Positions 1 through 6,991 of a stretch of DNA of 17,055 nt are shown one piece after another. The stretch lies in assembly GCA_002352135.1 (NCBI GenBank), contig DEHW01000013.1:1-17055 (forward strand), in the 5' to 3' direction. Below the pieces are notes generated by a model, which was not told the DNA's origin, searched no databases, and worked only from the letters and a program-made list of their open reading frames with translations. The DNA is from Lysobacterales bacterium UBA2790 (GTDB taxonomy: Bacteria; Pseudomonadota; Gammaproteobacteria; Xanthomonadales; Xanthomonadaceae). Each line of letters starts with the position of its first letter. Positions within the stretch are counted from its first letter, which is position 1. The position numbers and the translations under genes were made by a program.

Positions 1-1016
1 TCTCCGTAATAGCGTGGCCGCGTGTGCAGGTCGATCCAGGGCGCTGCCGCGTTCATCAGCAAGACGGCGAAGGCGATGCCATCCGGGTAGCTGCCGAATT
101 GCCGGATCAGTATCGTCAAGGCGCCAACGCCGAAGCCGAACAGCCAGCGCCCCTTCGCGGTGGCACAACCGGACACCGGATCGGTGGCAATGAAAAACGC
201 GGCGAGCATCAATCCACCAAAGCCGAGGTGTGTGAGTGGCGACCACGCCTGATCCTGCGCCGACAGCCACAGTGGCGTCGCGGTCAGCAATACACCGGCG
301 AGAACGCCGAGCGGTACTTGCCATGCCGTGACGCGTCGCCACAACAGGAGCAGACCACCGAATGCCCAGGCCAATGCCAGCATTTGCCAAGCCTTCGGTT
401 GCGCCGCCGACCAGATGGCCCGCGACTGCCATTCGCCCAAGGTCAGATTCTGCAGGCGCGCCTGGCGGCTCTGGTCGAGTGGCGTGGCCTGCGCCAGAGT
501 GTCCCAGGGCAGAGCCGATTGTGGGTCAATGAAGATCGCGCGCAGGACATCGGTGCTGCTCAGTGGGTCATCGAGCAAGGGCGCAGGCCAATGTCCGAAG
601 TGGGCCGGAAAGCTGATCAGCATCGCGGCGTAGGCCACCATCGCTGGATTGAACAGGTTGTAGCCGAGTCCGCCATACAACTGTTTGCCCAGACCGATGC
701 CGATCAGCAGGCCGAGCGCACTGATCCACCAGGGCGCGAGCGGCGGCAAACACAGGGCGAACAGCACCGCCGTCACCGCTGCGCTGCCATCCAGCAGGGC
801 AGGACGCAGCGGACGCTGCAGCAGGCGAAGAAACACGGCTTCGATGCCCAGAGCGAACAGCAGCGCAATCAGGATCTGCAGAAGCACGCCGATTCCGAAC
901 AGCCACGTCTGCACGGCAATGCCGGACAGCAGGGCGATCAACACCCACAGCATGACTCGCGACACCGTCGGGCGAATCGGCAGATGCGGTGCGTTGGCGA
1001 TGTCGAAATGTTTCAC
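1..1016 (-). CDS. rnfD: RnfD/RsxD, ion-translocating redox complex subunit D (3' end missing)
   Basis: Integral membrane subunit of the Rnf/Rsx complex, which couples electron flow between ferredoxin and NAD to H+ or Na+ movement across the inner membrane. About 338 codons are present. The E. coli protein has about 352 residues, so only the last dozen or so lie beyond the left edge. The start is GTG at 1016-1014, whose GTGA overlaps the rnfC stop by 4 nt, a typical coupled start. Very hydrophobic segments alternate with conserved loops: LAPWW near residue 93, KQLYGGLGYNLFNPAM near 111-126, and TDPV followed later by SYPDGIAFAVLL near the C terminus. AQATPLD near 175-181 corresponds to the site where the family carries FMN covalently on threonine (T178 here); the assignment to this Thr is from family knowledge. 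rnfG/rnfE would be expected further left but are outside the window. Confidence 0.95.
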   Translation of the reverse strand, partial: MKHFDIANAPHLPIRPTVSRVMLWVLIALLSGIAVQTWLFGIGVLLQILIALLFALGIEAVFLRLLQRPLRPALLDGSAAVTAVLFALCLPPLAPWWISALGLLIGIGLGKQLYGGLGYNLFNPAMVAYAAMLISFPAHFGHWPAPLLDDPLSSTDVLRAIFIDPQSALPWDTLAQATPLDQSRQARLQNLTLGEWQSRAIWSAAQPKAWQMLALAWAFGGLLLLWRRVTAWQVPLGVLAGVLLTATPLWLSAQDQAWSPLTHLGFGGLMLAAFFIATDPVSGCATAKGRWLFGFGVGALTILIRQFGSYPDGIAFAVLLMNAAAPWIDLHTRPRYYG

Positions 1017-2542
1017 GATGCCGATTCTCCGCCATCGTCTCTGCGCGTGCCCGCGCGGCGAGCCTTGGCTTTGGCGATGGCGGCAGCCACCACCGAGGCA
1101 CTCAGCGCTTCCTTGCCCGCATTGGCGCGTTTGGTTTCGAGTGCTTCGGCCTCGCGATGCAGGCGCAGATTGCGTTGTTCGAAGCGCTGGCGTGCGGCGA
1201 GCGCTTGCTGCTGCTTGTGATCACTTTGCCAGAGCGCGTGCTTGAGGTCGCGGAACTGGCGCGTCAGGTCGATCTGCGAAGGACACACCAGATCACAGAG
1301 ACCGCACTCGATGCAGGCCATCACGCCATCCGCGCGAGCCCGCTCGGCGCGCTGGGCCTGTGCGGATTGCCACAGCAAGTGTGGCGACAACCGTGCTGGA
1401 CAGACGTCAGCGCAGTCGCCACAGCGGATGCAGGCTGGCGTGACCTCGGCTTGCGGCGTTCGAACCTCGTCCAGCACCAGCACGCAGTTGCTGCCTTTCT
1501 GCAAAGCGAAGTCATCATGCGGCAGGGCCACGCCCATCAGCGGACCACCGATCAGCAAGCGTCGGGCCTGTTCGGTGTAGCCGCCTGCCGACGCGATCAC
1601 ATCAGCCACCGAGCTGCCGAGGGCGACGCGGTAGTTGCCGGGCGCATGCACGCCGGGTCCGCTGACGGTGACGATTCGATGCGTCAACGCCTGTCCGCGA
1701 CTGGCCAACGCCGTTGCATGCGCCGTGCCGACGTTATGCACGACGACGCCAACGGCGGCGCTGTGCTGACCGAGCGGCACCTGTCTGCCGGTCAAGGCCT
1801 CGATCAACTGACGCGCCGAGCCCTGCGGATAGCGACTCGGCAGGCAGTGCAAGCGCACTGGCACGGCATCGTCGGCGATGCGCTCGCGCAGGACCGCTTG
1901 CACGGCATCGATGGCACGCGTCATATGCGATTCGAGTGCCAACTCGATGCGTTGCGCGGCGCAGGCGCGTGCCAGCACTTGGGCACCTTCGAGTACCAGT
2001 GCTGCGGACTCGATCAGCAGGCCTTCGTCGCAGGCGATCCATGGCTCGCATTCCGCACCATTGAGGATCAGCGTGTCGACGCGGTGGATCAACTTGTCAG
2101 CGCTGGGAAAATTCGCACCACCCAGCCCGCTGAGTCCTGCCTGCGCCAGCATGGCGGGCAGCAATTCCGCTGTGCTCAGTGCGTCGAGCTGCCGCGTCGC
2201 GACGGGTGCACTTTCGCGCACCCGTAGCAACAAATGCGGACCAGATCGTTTCGGCTGCTGAATCAAGGGCCGCGATTCGATGCCAATGATCTCGCCATCG
2301 CAGGGCGCGTGCAGCCACGCTCCAAGCCGGTTGTCGCCGATGTCCAGATCGGGCCGCGCCACGACTTGACCAGCGTGCACGGAATCGCCAATGCGTACGC
2401 AGGCGTGCAGGCGCAGGTCGCGATGCTGCTGCAAAGACAAGGCCAGCACCGCGCTCGGTGCGGCGTCCTGGATCGGTCGCGCGATGACGTCGCGGGTATG
2501 TTTGTCGAGCTGCAATCCGCCGTGGAAACCGTATGCGGCCAT
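1013..2542 (-). CDS. rnfC: RnfC/RsxC, NADH- and Fe-S-binding subunit of the Rnf complex
   Basis: Peripheral electron-input subunit of the Rnf complex, expected to bind NAD(H), FMN and two [4Fe-4S] clusters. It has 509 residues. The N terminus carries the family FHGGL motif. The nucleotide/FMN fold shows GLGGANFP near 140-150, NGAECEP, and YPQGSARQLI. Two ferredoxin-type cluster motifs are visible: C371-x2-C374-x2-C377-x3-C381-P and C410-x2-C413-x2-C416-x3-C420-P. The C-terminal tail (about 440-509) is Ala/Lys/Arg-rich. It contains one copy of an AAAIAKAKARR-like unit that is repeated many times in the longer E. coli RsxC (about 740 residues), so this is a short-tailed form. The start at 2542 is 5 nt after the psd stop and has no strong ribosome-binding site, suggesting translational coupling. 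Confidence 0.96.
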   Translation of the reverse strand: MAAYGFHGGLQLDKHTRDVIARPIQDAAPSAVLALSLQQHRDLRLHACVRIGDSVHAGQVVARPDLDIGDNRLGAWLHAPCDGEIIGIESRPLIQQPKRSGPHLLLRVRESAPVATRQLDALSTAELLPAMLAQAGLSGLGGANFPSADKLIHRVDTLILNGAECEPWIACDEGLLIESAALVLEGAQVLARACAAQRIELALESHMTRAIDAVQAVLRERIADDAVPVRLHCLPSRYPQGSARQLIEALTGRQVPLGQHSAAVGVVVHNVGTAHATALASRGQALTHRIVTVSGPGVHAPGNYRVALGSSVADVIASAGGYTEQARRLLIGGPLMGVALPHDDFALQKGSNCVLVLDEVRTPQAEVTPACIRCGDCADVCPARLSPHLLWQSAQAQRAERARADGVMACIECGLCDLVCPSQIDLTRQFRDLKHALWQSDHKQQQALAARQRFEQRNLRLHREAEALETKRANAGKEALSASVVAAAIAKAKARRAGTRRDDGGESAS

Positions 2543-2547
2543 GCGAC

Positions 2548-3402
2548 TCAGCCGACGCGGGTAGCGAATCGCCCCAGCGCCTGTCCCACTTGAACCGCTT
2601 GCTCGGCACGCAGGGCTTCATCCAGATGCACACCCTGCGGGACCAGCACGATCACGGTCGAGCCCATGTTGAAGCGGGCCATCTCGTCGAAGCGTTGCAG
2701 ATGGATCTGCTTGCCGCGCCAGTCGCGGCGGACGATGCGGTTGCCGTAAGGTGGGATGTCGACGCCATTCCAGACCGTTTCCACACCGGAAACCAGCATC
2801 GCGCCGACCATCACCACCGCCATCGGTCCGAAATCGGTATCGAAATGACAGACCAGGCGCTCGTTGCGCGCAAACAGGCGTGGGATGGCCTGCACCGCAA
2901 ACGGCGCGACGCTGAACAATCGACCGGGCACATGCACGGTTTCCCGCAATGTTCCCGCCCATGGCATATGCACACGGTGGTAGTCGCGAGGCGACAGGTA
3001 GACAGTGATGAATTCGCCTTGGACAAAGGGTGCGGCGGCCTCGGCATCACCAAGCAGTTCGGCGGCGGTGAAGGACTGGCCCTTGGCCTGGAAGATGCGT
3101 CCGTCTTCGATGCGTCCAACCTGGCTGATATGCCCGTCCGCTGGCATCAGCAGGCTGGCAGGATCGGCATCGGCGCGACGCGCATCGGGCTTGAGCGCAC
3201 GCGTGAAAAAGGCATTGAAATGCGGGTAGGCCGCCAAGTCATGTTCGGCGGCTTCATCCCAGTTCACTGCGAACCGCGAGGCGATCTGGCGGATCAGGAA
3301 ATTCTTCCAGAACGGAATGCGCAGGCGCGTCGCCCACATCACTAGACGCGACAAGAAACGGTGCGGCAGCGCGTACTGCAACAGAACGGCCAACGACGAC
3401 AT
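2548..3402 (-). CDS. psd: Phosphatidylserine decarboxylase proenzyme (pyruvoyl-dependent)
   Basis: Converts phosphatidylserine to phosphatidylethanolamine at the inner membrane. The proenzyme cleaves itself into beta and alpha chains, and the new alpha N-terminal serine becomes the pyruvoyl cofactor. It has 284 residues. Catalytic elements are all visible: MPADGHISQ with the Asp near residue 89, YHRVHMP with His142 and His145, and the cleavage site [10 protein letters not shown] with Gly247-Ser248. The cleavage tetrapeptide is MGST rather than the LGST of E. coli, a conservative change. The C terminus stops soon after the alpha-chain core and lacks the acidic tail of the E. coli enzyme. The start at 3402 gives [14 protein letters not shown], which matches the usual N terminus. 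It begins 3 nt after the sco stop. Confidence 0.97.
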   Translation of the reverse strand: MSSLAVLLQYALPHRFLSRLVMWATRLRIPFWKNFLIRQIASRFAVNWDEAAEHDLAAYPHFNAFFTRALKPDARRADADPASLLMPADGHISQVGRIEDGRIFQAKGQSFTAAELLGDAEAAAPFVQGEFITVYLSPRDYHRVHMPWAGTLRETVHVPGRLFSVAPFAVQAIPRLFARNERLVCHFDTDFGPMAVVMVGAMLVSGVETVWNGVDIPPYGNRIVRRDWRGKQIHLQRFDEMARFNMGSTVIVLVPQGVHLDEALRAEQAVQVGQALGRFATRVG

Positions 3403-3405
3403 CCT

Positions 3406-4050
3406 TCAGTGCCCTTGTTTGATCAAGGCGTGCAAATCGTCGGCGATCTTCTTCGGGTCCAGCGGTGGACGGACCAGCCCCACCTGCTGTCCTTGCGGAT
3501 TGACGATGGCAATCGAGGCCGAGTGATCGACCGTATAGCCACCACCATCCAGTGGCACCTGCATGTAGACCAGACCGAAGCTGCGCGCGAAGGGCGTCAG
3601 CACCTCGTGGGTGGAGGTCGCCGCCAGCGCGTCGGGACTGAAGTAGTGCACGTATTCAGTGGCCTTGGCGGCGGTGTCGCGCTCGGGGTCGACCGAGACG
3701 AACAGAATGCGCGGACGAATCGCGGCATCGACATCGGTCCACAATTTCTCTGCATCCGAGAGCGCCTGCAGTGTGGTCGGGCAGATGTCAGGGCAATGGG
3801 TGAAGCCGATAAAGACCAGCCACCAGCGGTTTTTCAGGTCTTCCTGATCGAAATCGCTGCCGTCTGCAAGCTGCAGCGAGAACGCCGGTACTTCACGCGG
3901 GGCTGGGTACAGCAGGCTGTTGCTCAACGAAAGGCTGGGCGGCGTCGAAACCATCTGCTGCCCGAAGTAAAGGCCAAGACCGGCGGCCAGCGCGGTGGCC
4001 AGGACGGCGATCAGGGGGAGTTTGCTGGAGCCACGGGCGAATTTGTTCAT
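3406..4050 (-). CDS. SCO1/SenC/PrrC family copper chaperone for cytochrome c oxidase
   Basis: A membrane-anchored thioredoxin-fold protein of the Sco family, which delivers copper to (or reduces) the CuA site of cytochrome c oxidase on the periplasmic side. It has 214 residues. One N-terminal hydrophobic anchor spans about residues 11-30 after a basic start (MNKFARGSSK). The copper ligands of the family are present: C86 and C90 in FTHCPDICPTT, and His176 in VDHSASI. The thioredoxin-like core segment FVSVDPERDT lies near 117-126. It is the first gene of the sco-psd-rnfC-rnfD operon. No Shine-Dalgarno sequence precedes the ATG. Instead, a -10-like GATACT lies 6 nt upstream, suggesting a leaderless mRNA. 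Confidence 0.95.
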   Translation of the reverse strand: MNKFARGSSKLPLIAVLATALAAGLGLYFGQQMVSTPPSLSLSNSLLYPAPREVPAFSLQLADGSDFDQEDLKNRWWLVFIGFTHCPDICPTTLQALSDAEKLWTDVDAAIRPRILFVSVDPERDTAAKATEYVHYFSPDALAATSTHEVLTPFARSFGLVYMQVPLDGGGYTVDHSASIAIVNPQGQQVGLVRPPLDPKKIADDLHALIKQGH

Positions 4051-4064
4051 GCCGACAGTATCGC
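4045..4064 (-). promoter_or_regulatory. Predicted leaderless promoter/start element of sco
   Basis: Read on the minus strand this is GCGATACTGTCGGCATGAAC, covering the sco start codon (4050-4048). GATACT (4062-4057) matches TATAAT at four of six positions. The 6-nt gap to the ATG would put transcription start on the A of the ATG. TTTCCA lies 18 nt upstream as a possible -35. The element is repeated with one mismatch at the rlmJ start (11610-11629). Promoter function is inferred. Confidence 0.45.
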
Positions 4065-4320
4065 TGCTCAGGCATCAGGCTGGAAACCCGCAAAGGCTGG
4101 GGATCACCTTGCTCGCCGTCGATGCGCCACCAGCTGACCCGCTTGAAGCGTCGTGCGGCGCGGCACGTTTGCTCCATGCGAGTAGGACCTTGGTCGGACA
4201 TTGACGGCCTTGCGGGCTGACTCAATTTGTCACGATCCAGTGAAATCAACGGGTTGGCGTCGATTCCGTGCGAAATGGTGCGTTGGCGGCGGATTTCCTG
4301 GCAATCCGGGCGCAGAAACA

Positions 4321-4343
4321 GCAAAGGCTTTGCATCCTGCAAA
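4321..4343. repeat. Two interlocked inverted repeats in the chemoreceptor leader
   Basis: GCAAAG-g-CTTTGC (4321-4333) and TTTGCA-tcc-TGCAAA (4329-4343) share their middle arm, so only one can form at a time as a hairpin. A further TTGCATCC follows at 4348-4355, repeating part of 4330-4337. This could be an operator with several half-sites or alternative RNA hairpins. Function is unknown. Confidence 0.55.
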
Positions 4344-4381
4344 TGGATTGCATCCCATCAGCCTAGTAAGAGCGAGCCTGC

Positions 4382-4403
4382 GCTGGTGGCCGTTGTCACC
4401 AGC
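4382..4403 (+). repeat. Hairpin just before the chemoreceptor ribosome-binding site
   Basis: GCTGGTG (4382-4388) pairs perfectly with CACCAGC (4397-4403) around an 8-nt loop. It ends 4 nt before the GGAG Shine-Dalgarno sequence (4408-4411) of the PAS-chemoreceptor gene. If transcribed it would form a 5'-UTR stem next to the ribosome-binding site. A regulatory role is speculative. Confidence 0.5.
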
Positions 4404-4419
4404 CCCCGGAGTCACCCGT

Positions 4420-6360
4420 ATGTCTAACGTCATTTCCCTGTTGGATCGTTTGGGAGTGGCTTCCTCCCGCGATCGGCAAGCCACCCTGCATGCACTGTCC
4501 CAGTCCCAGGCGATGATCGAATTCGATCCGCAAGGGAAAATCCTGGATGCCAATCCCAACTTCCTGCAGGCGATGGGATACCGCCTGGAGGAAATTCGCG
4601 GTCAACACCATCGGCTGTTCATGCCCGAAGCCGATGCGCGCAGCGAGGCCTACGCCGAGTTCTGGCGCGAACTGGCGCGCGGCAAAGCACAGAAGCGACG
4701 TTTCAAACGACTCGCCAAGGGCGGGCGCGAAGTGTGGCTGGAGGCCAGCTACAACCCGGTACTGGATCGTTCCAGCAAAGTCATCAAGGTAGTGAAGATC
4801 GCCACCGACATCAGCGCCGACCAGTTGCAGGCCACCGACATGAGTGGCCAGGTGCTGGCGATCCGACGCGTGATGGGGGTCATTTCGTTTGATATCGAGG
4901 GCAAGGTGTTGGAAGCCAATGACAACTTCCTCATGGTGCTGGGCTACAGCGCAGCCGAGATCGTTGGTCAGCACCACTCGAAGCTGATGCCGCCGGAAGA
5001 GGTGAGCACCATGGCTTATCGCGATTTCTGGGCGGCGTTGCGTGCCGGCGAGTTTCGAGCAGGATTGTTCCGGCGTCGGGCCAAGTCTGGCAAAGACATC
5101 TGGATCGAAGCCAGCTACAACTCGATTCTGGACGCCGAAGGGCGCTTGATGAAGGTGGTGAAGTACGCCACCGATGTCACTGAGCGGACGCTGCAGCAAG
5201 CCGACAACCAGGGCCAGCTCAACGCGATTCACAAAGTGCAGGCAGTCATCGAGTTCGAGGTCGACGGCACCATCCGCAAGGCCAACGACAATTTCCTCCG
5301 AGCCGTCGGCTATAGCGAAAGCGAAATCGTTGGCAAACATCATCGGATGTTCGTCGAGCCTGCACTGGCAGCCAGCGCGGAATATCAGGCGTTCTGGAAG
5401 AAGCTCGCTTCCGGTGAACCGGTTGCGGACCGTTTTAAGCGCATCGGCAAAGGCGGCAAGGTGGTCTGGTTGCAGGCCAGCTACAACCCGATTTTCGATC
5501 CCTCCGGCAAGGTGTATCGGGTGATCAAGTTCGCCACGGATATCACCGAGCAGGTGAATCTGATGAATGAGCTGCAGGACCTGATGCGCAACATCAACGA
5601 ACGCACCGGACACATGAGCCATGCCTCGGGAGACATTTCCGCCGGAACACAGGATCTGGCCAGCCGTACCGAGGAGCAAGCCGCCAATCTGGAGGGCGTG
5701 ACCCAGACCATGCAATCGGTCACCTCGATGGTGCGCGAGAACAGCGATAACGCAAGGGAGGCGCGGGAACTTGCCAACTCGGCCTCGCACGTCGCCGATC
5801 AAGGCCAAGCGGCGCTGCAGGCGATGATGACGACGATGGGCGACATCACCTCATCCAGTCAACGCATCGGCGACATTATCGGGCTGATCGACGGCATCGC
5901 CTTCCAGACCAATATCCTGGCACTCAATGCGGCGGTGGAGGCCGCTCGCGCAGGCGATCAGGGTCGTGGCTTTGCGGTGGTGGCGTCTGAAGTGCGAAGT
6001 CTGGCGCAGCGTTCCGCACAGGCGGCGAAAGACATCAAACAGTTGATCGAGCAATCATCGGGTTCGGTGAAGGCGGGCAATGGTCGTGTGGCGGAGCTGG
6101 CCCAGACGATCCGTCAGATTGCCGAAAACATCGAGTCCTTCCGCCATCTCACCGATCAGATCAGCAGTGCGTCGGAAAGCCAGCGCGAAGACATCGAACA
6201 GGTCGGTTTCAGCATCAGCGAAATCGAAACCATCACGCAGCAGAATGCGGCCTTGGCCGAGGAGGCCACCGCAGCCACCGAATCACTGGACGAACAACTG
6301 CGCGAGTTGCAGCGCGACGTGACGACGTTCATGAAAGCCAAAGGACTGCAGGCGGCCTGA
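4420..6360 (+). CDS. Soluble methyl-accepting chemotaxis protein with three tandem PAS domains
   Basis: A cytoplasmic chemoreceptor that presumably controls CheA/CheW from an internal cue. It has 646 residues from ATG 4420, chosen because GGAG lies 8 nt upstream and the frame before it has no recognisable domain. There is no transmembrane segment, HAMP or periplasmic domain. Three closely similar PAS-PAC units lie at about residues 28-133, 147-255 and 269-377. Each has a GY..EI.G(Q/K)HH motif, W(L/I)(E/Q)ASYN, and a closing V(V/I)K.ATD(I/V) segment, pointing to internal duplication. The rest is the MCP signalling domain, with the conserved hairpin tip around 485-545 (IDGIAFQTNILALNAAVEAARAG, then GRGFAVVASEVRSLAQRSA). 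The C terminus lacks a CheR-docking NWETF-type pentapeptide. The layout resembles Aer- or BdlA-like PAS receptors, which often bind FAD or heme. The ligand here is unknown, and no che genes are in the window. Confidence 0.95.
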   Translation: MSNVISLLDRLGVASSRDRQATLHALSQSQAMIEFDPQGKILDANPNFLQAMGYRLEEIRGQHHRLFMPEADARSEAYAEFWRELARGKAQKRRFKRLAKGGREVWLEASYNPVLDRSSKVIKVVKIATDISADQLQATDMSGQVLAIRRVMGVISFDIEGKVLEANDNFLMVLGYSAAEIVGQHHSKLMPPEEVSTMAYRDFWAALRAGEFRAGLFRRRAKSGKDIWIEASYNSILDAEGRLMKVVKYATDVTERTLQQADNQGQLNAIHKVQAVIEFEVDGTIRKANDNFLRAVGYSESEIVGKHHRMFVEPALAASAEYQAFWKKLASGEPVADRFKRIGKGGKVVWLQASYNPIFDPSGKVYRVIKFATDITEQVNLMNELQDLMRNINERTGHMSHASGDISAGTQDLASRTEEQAANLEGVTQTMQSVTSMVRENSDNAREARELANSASHVADQGQAALQAMMTTMGDITSSSQRIGDIIGLIDGIAFQTNILALNAAVEAARAGDQGRGFAVVASEVRSLAQRSAQAAKDIKQLIEQSSGSVKAGNGRVAELAQTIRQIAENIESFRHLTDQISSASESQREDIEQVGFSISEIETITQQNAALAEEATAATESLDEQLRELQRDVTTFMKAKGLQAA

Positions 6361-6369
6361 CGATCACGG

Positions 6370-6400
6370 GTGACAGGCGGCCTTCGACGCCGCCTGTCAC
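6370..6400. terminator. Bidirectional hairpin between the convergent chemoreceptor and Nudix genes
   Basis: GTGACAGGCGGC (6370-6381) pairs perfectly with GCCGCCTGTCAC (6389-6400), a 12-bp stem with a 7-nt loop. It starts 10 nt after the chemoreceptor stop. The right arm contains the Nudix stop codon (6397-6399), so the hairpin can serve both strands. There is no clear U-tract, so efficiency is uncertain. Confidence 0.65.
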
Positions 6401-6885
6401 AGTCGCGAGTACTGCCAGGACACCATGCGTCCGTTCGCATACGGCATCACGCCGTGGAACGGGCGCGGGTTGTCGTCGAACACCAGCGGCAAAAAGTGCC
6501 GATCACCTTCCCACATCGGCAGGTCCATCAGCCGCTCACGCGCCACCCACTCCAGATCGCCTTCGGCATTGGCGGGCGGCACCACGCCTTCGAAACGGTC
6601 GATCAGGAAGATGAAGCCCAGCCAGTCCTCGCCGTTCTTGCCGAAGCCCGGCCAGTTGAGCGTGCCACGCAGTTGCATCGACAGGCATTCGATGTGTGCT
6701 TCCTCGCGGATTTCACGCTGCATGCCTGCGGCGATGTCCTCCATCGGTTCCAACTTGCCGCCCAAGCCGTTGTACTTGCCCAGATGCTGATCGTCTTTGC
6801 GCGCATTGCGATGGACCATCAACACGTTCTTGCCATCGGGTGAAAGGACATAGCCGAGGGTAGCAACGATGGGGGTGTAGGGCAT
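6397..6885 (-). CDS. Nudix hydrolase of the MTH1/NUDT1-like type
   Basis: Probable nucleotide diphosphatase that removes oxidised purine nucleotides such as 8-oxo-dGTP. It has 162 residues from ATG 6885. The Nudix box is complete at about residues 40-62: G-x5-E-x7-REIREEAHI within GKLEPMEDIAAG..., with His in place of the usual Gly near its end. The segment before it, YNGLGGK, and the C-terminal run MWEGDRHFLPLVF..FHG follow the arrangement of human MTH1 better than that of E. coli MutT; this is from memory of those proteins. An upstream in-frame ATG (6939) would add 18 residues. I prefer 6885 because MPYTPIVATLGYVL is where the fold begins and a CATACT element lies 7 nt upstream. Third in the darP-rlmC direction, it is separated from rlmC by about 106 nt and may have its own promoter. 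Substrate is inferred. Confidence 0.88.
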   Translation of the reverse strand: MPYTPIVATLGYVLSPDGKNVLMVHRNARKDDQHLGKYNGLGGKLEPMEDIAAGMQREIREEAHIECLSMQLRGTLNWPGFGKNGEDWLGFIFLIDRFEGVVPPANAEGDLEWVARERLMDLPMWEGDRHFLPLVFDDNPRPFHGVMPYANGRMVSWQYSRL

Positions 6886-6898
6886 GGGTGCGAGTATG
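6883..6898 (-). promoter_or_regulatory. Possible leaderless promoter of the Nudix gene
   Basis: On the minus strand CATACT (6898-6893) is followed by 7 nt and then the ATG (6885-6883), and there is no Shine-Dalgarno sequence. The geometry resembles that of sco and rlmJ. No good -35 is visible. A GGCGAC/GTCGCC inverted repeat (6913-6927) lies just upstream and may be part of the control region or end the rlmC transcript. Confidence 0.3.
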
Positions 6899-6991
6899 AA
6901 GTGGGAATCGGAGGCGACAGTGTCGCCGATCTGCTCCATCGCGTCCGCATCGTGTTGGCACAGGACGCGATTCGCCCTGTCGCGCAGGCAT

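Larger units (their letters stand above)
4051..4419. other. 369-nt intergenic region between sco and the chemoreceptor gene
   Basis: I find no convincing gene here. The left edge holds the predicted sco promoter. A TTGACG (4201-4206) could be a plus-strand -35, but no good -10 follows at 16-18 nt. No flagellar sigma-28 or sigma-54 consensus is visible. The last 100 nt carry several inverted repeats, listed separately. An open reading frame crosses the left part on the minus strand, but it continues deep into sco in a different frame and matches nothing I recognise. Confidence 0.6.

Noticed and set aside
2110..2135. RnfC has GGANFP where some proteins have GGAGFP, at first sight a lost glycine.
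   Set aside because: The E. coli protein has GGAVFP, so that position varies naturally.
24..2227. Plus-strand open frames of 398 and 412 codons over rnfD and rnfC.
   Set aside because: They are Arg/Gln-rich antisense shadows. The minus-strand frames have full family motifs including the iron-sulfur cysteines.
3893..4342. A 149-codon minus-strand frame covering the gap upstream of sco.
   Set aside because: It runs 158 nt into sco in another frame, has no good ribosome-binding site, and shows no recognisable motif. Codon use is only mildly coding-like, so a short real gene in the gap cannot be fully excluded.
4396..5808. A 470-codon open frame antisense to the PAS-chemoreceptor.
   Set aside because: It mirrors the strongly conserved PAS and MCP coding sequence. 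Its apparent internal repeats are just the antisense of the three PAS units, and no recognisable domain appears.
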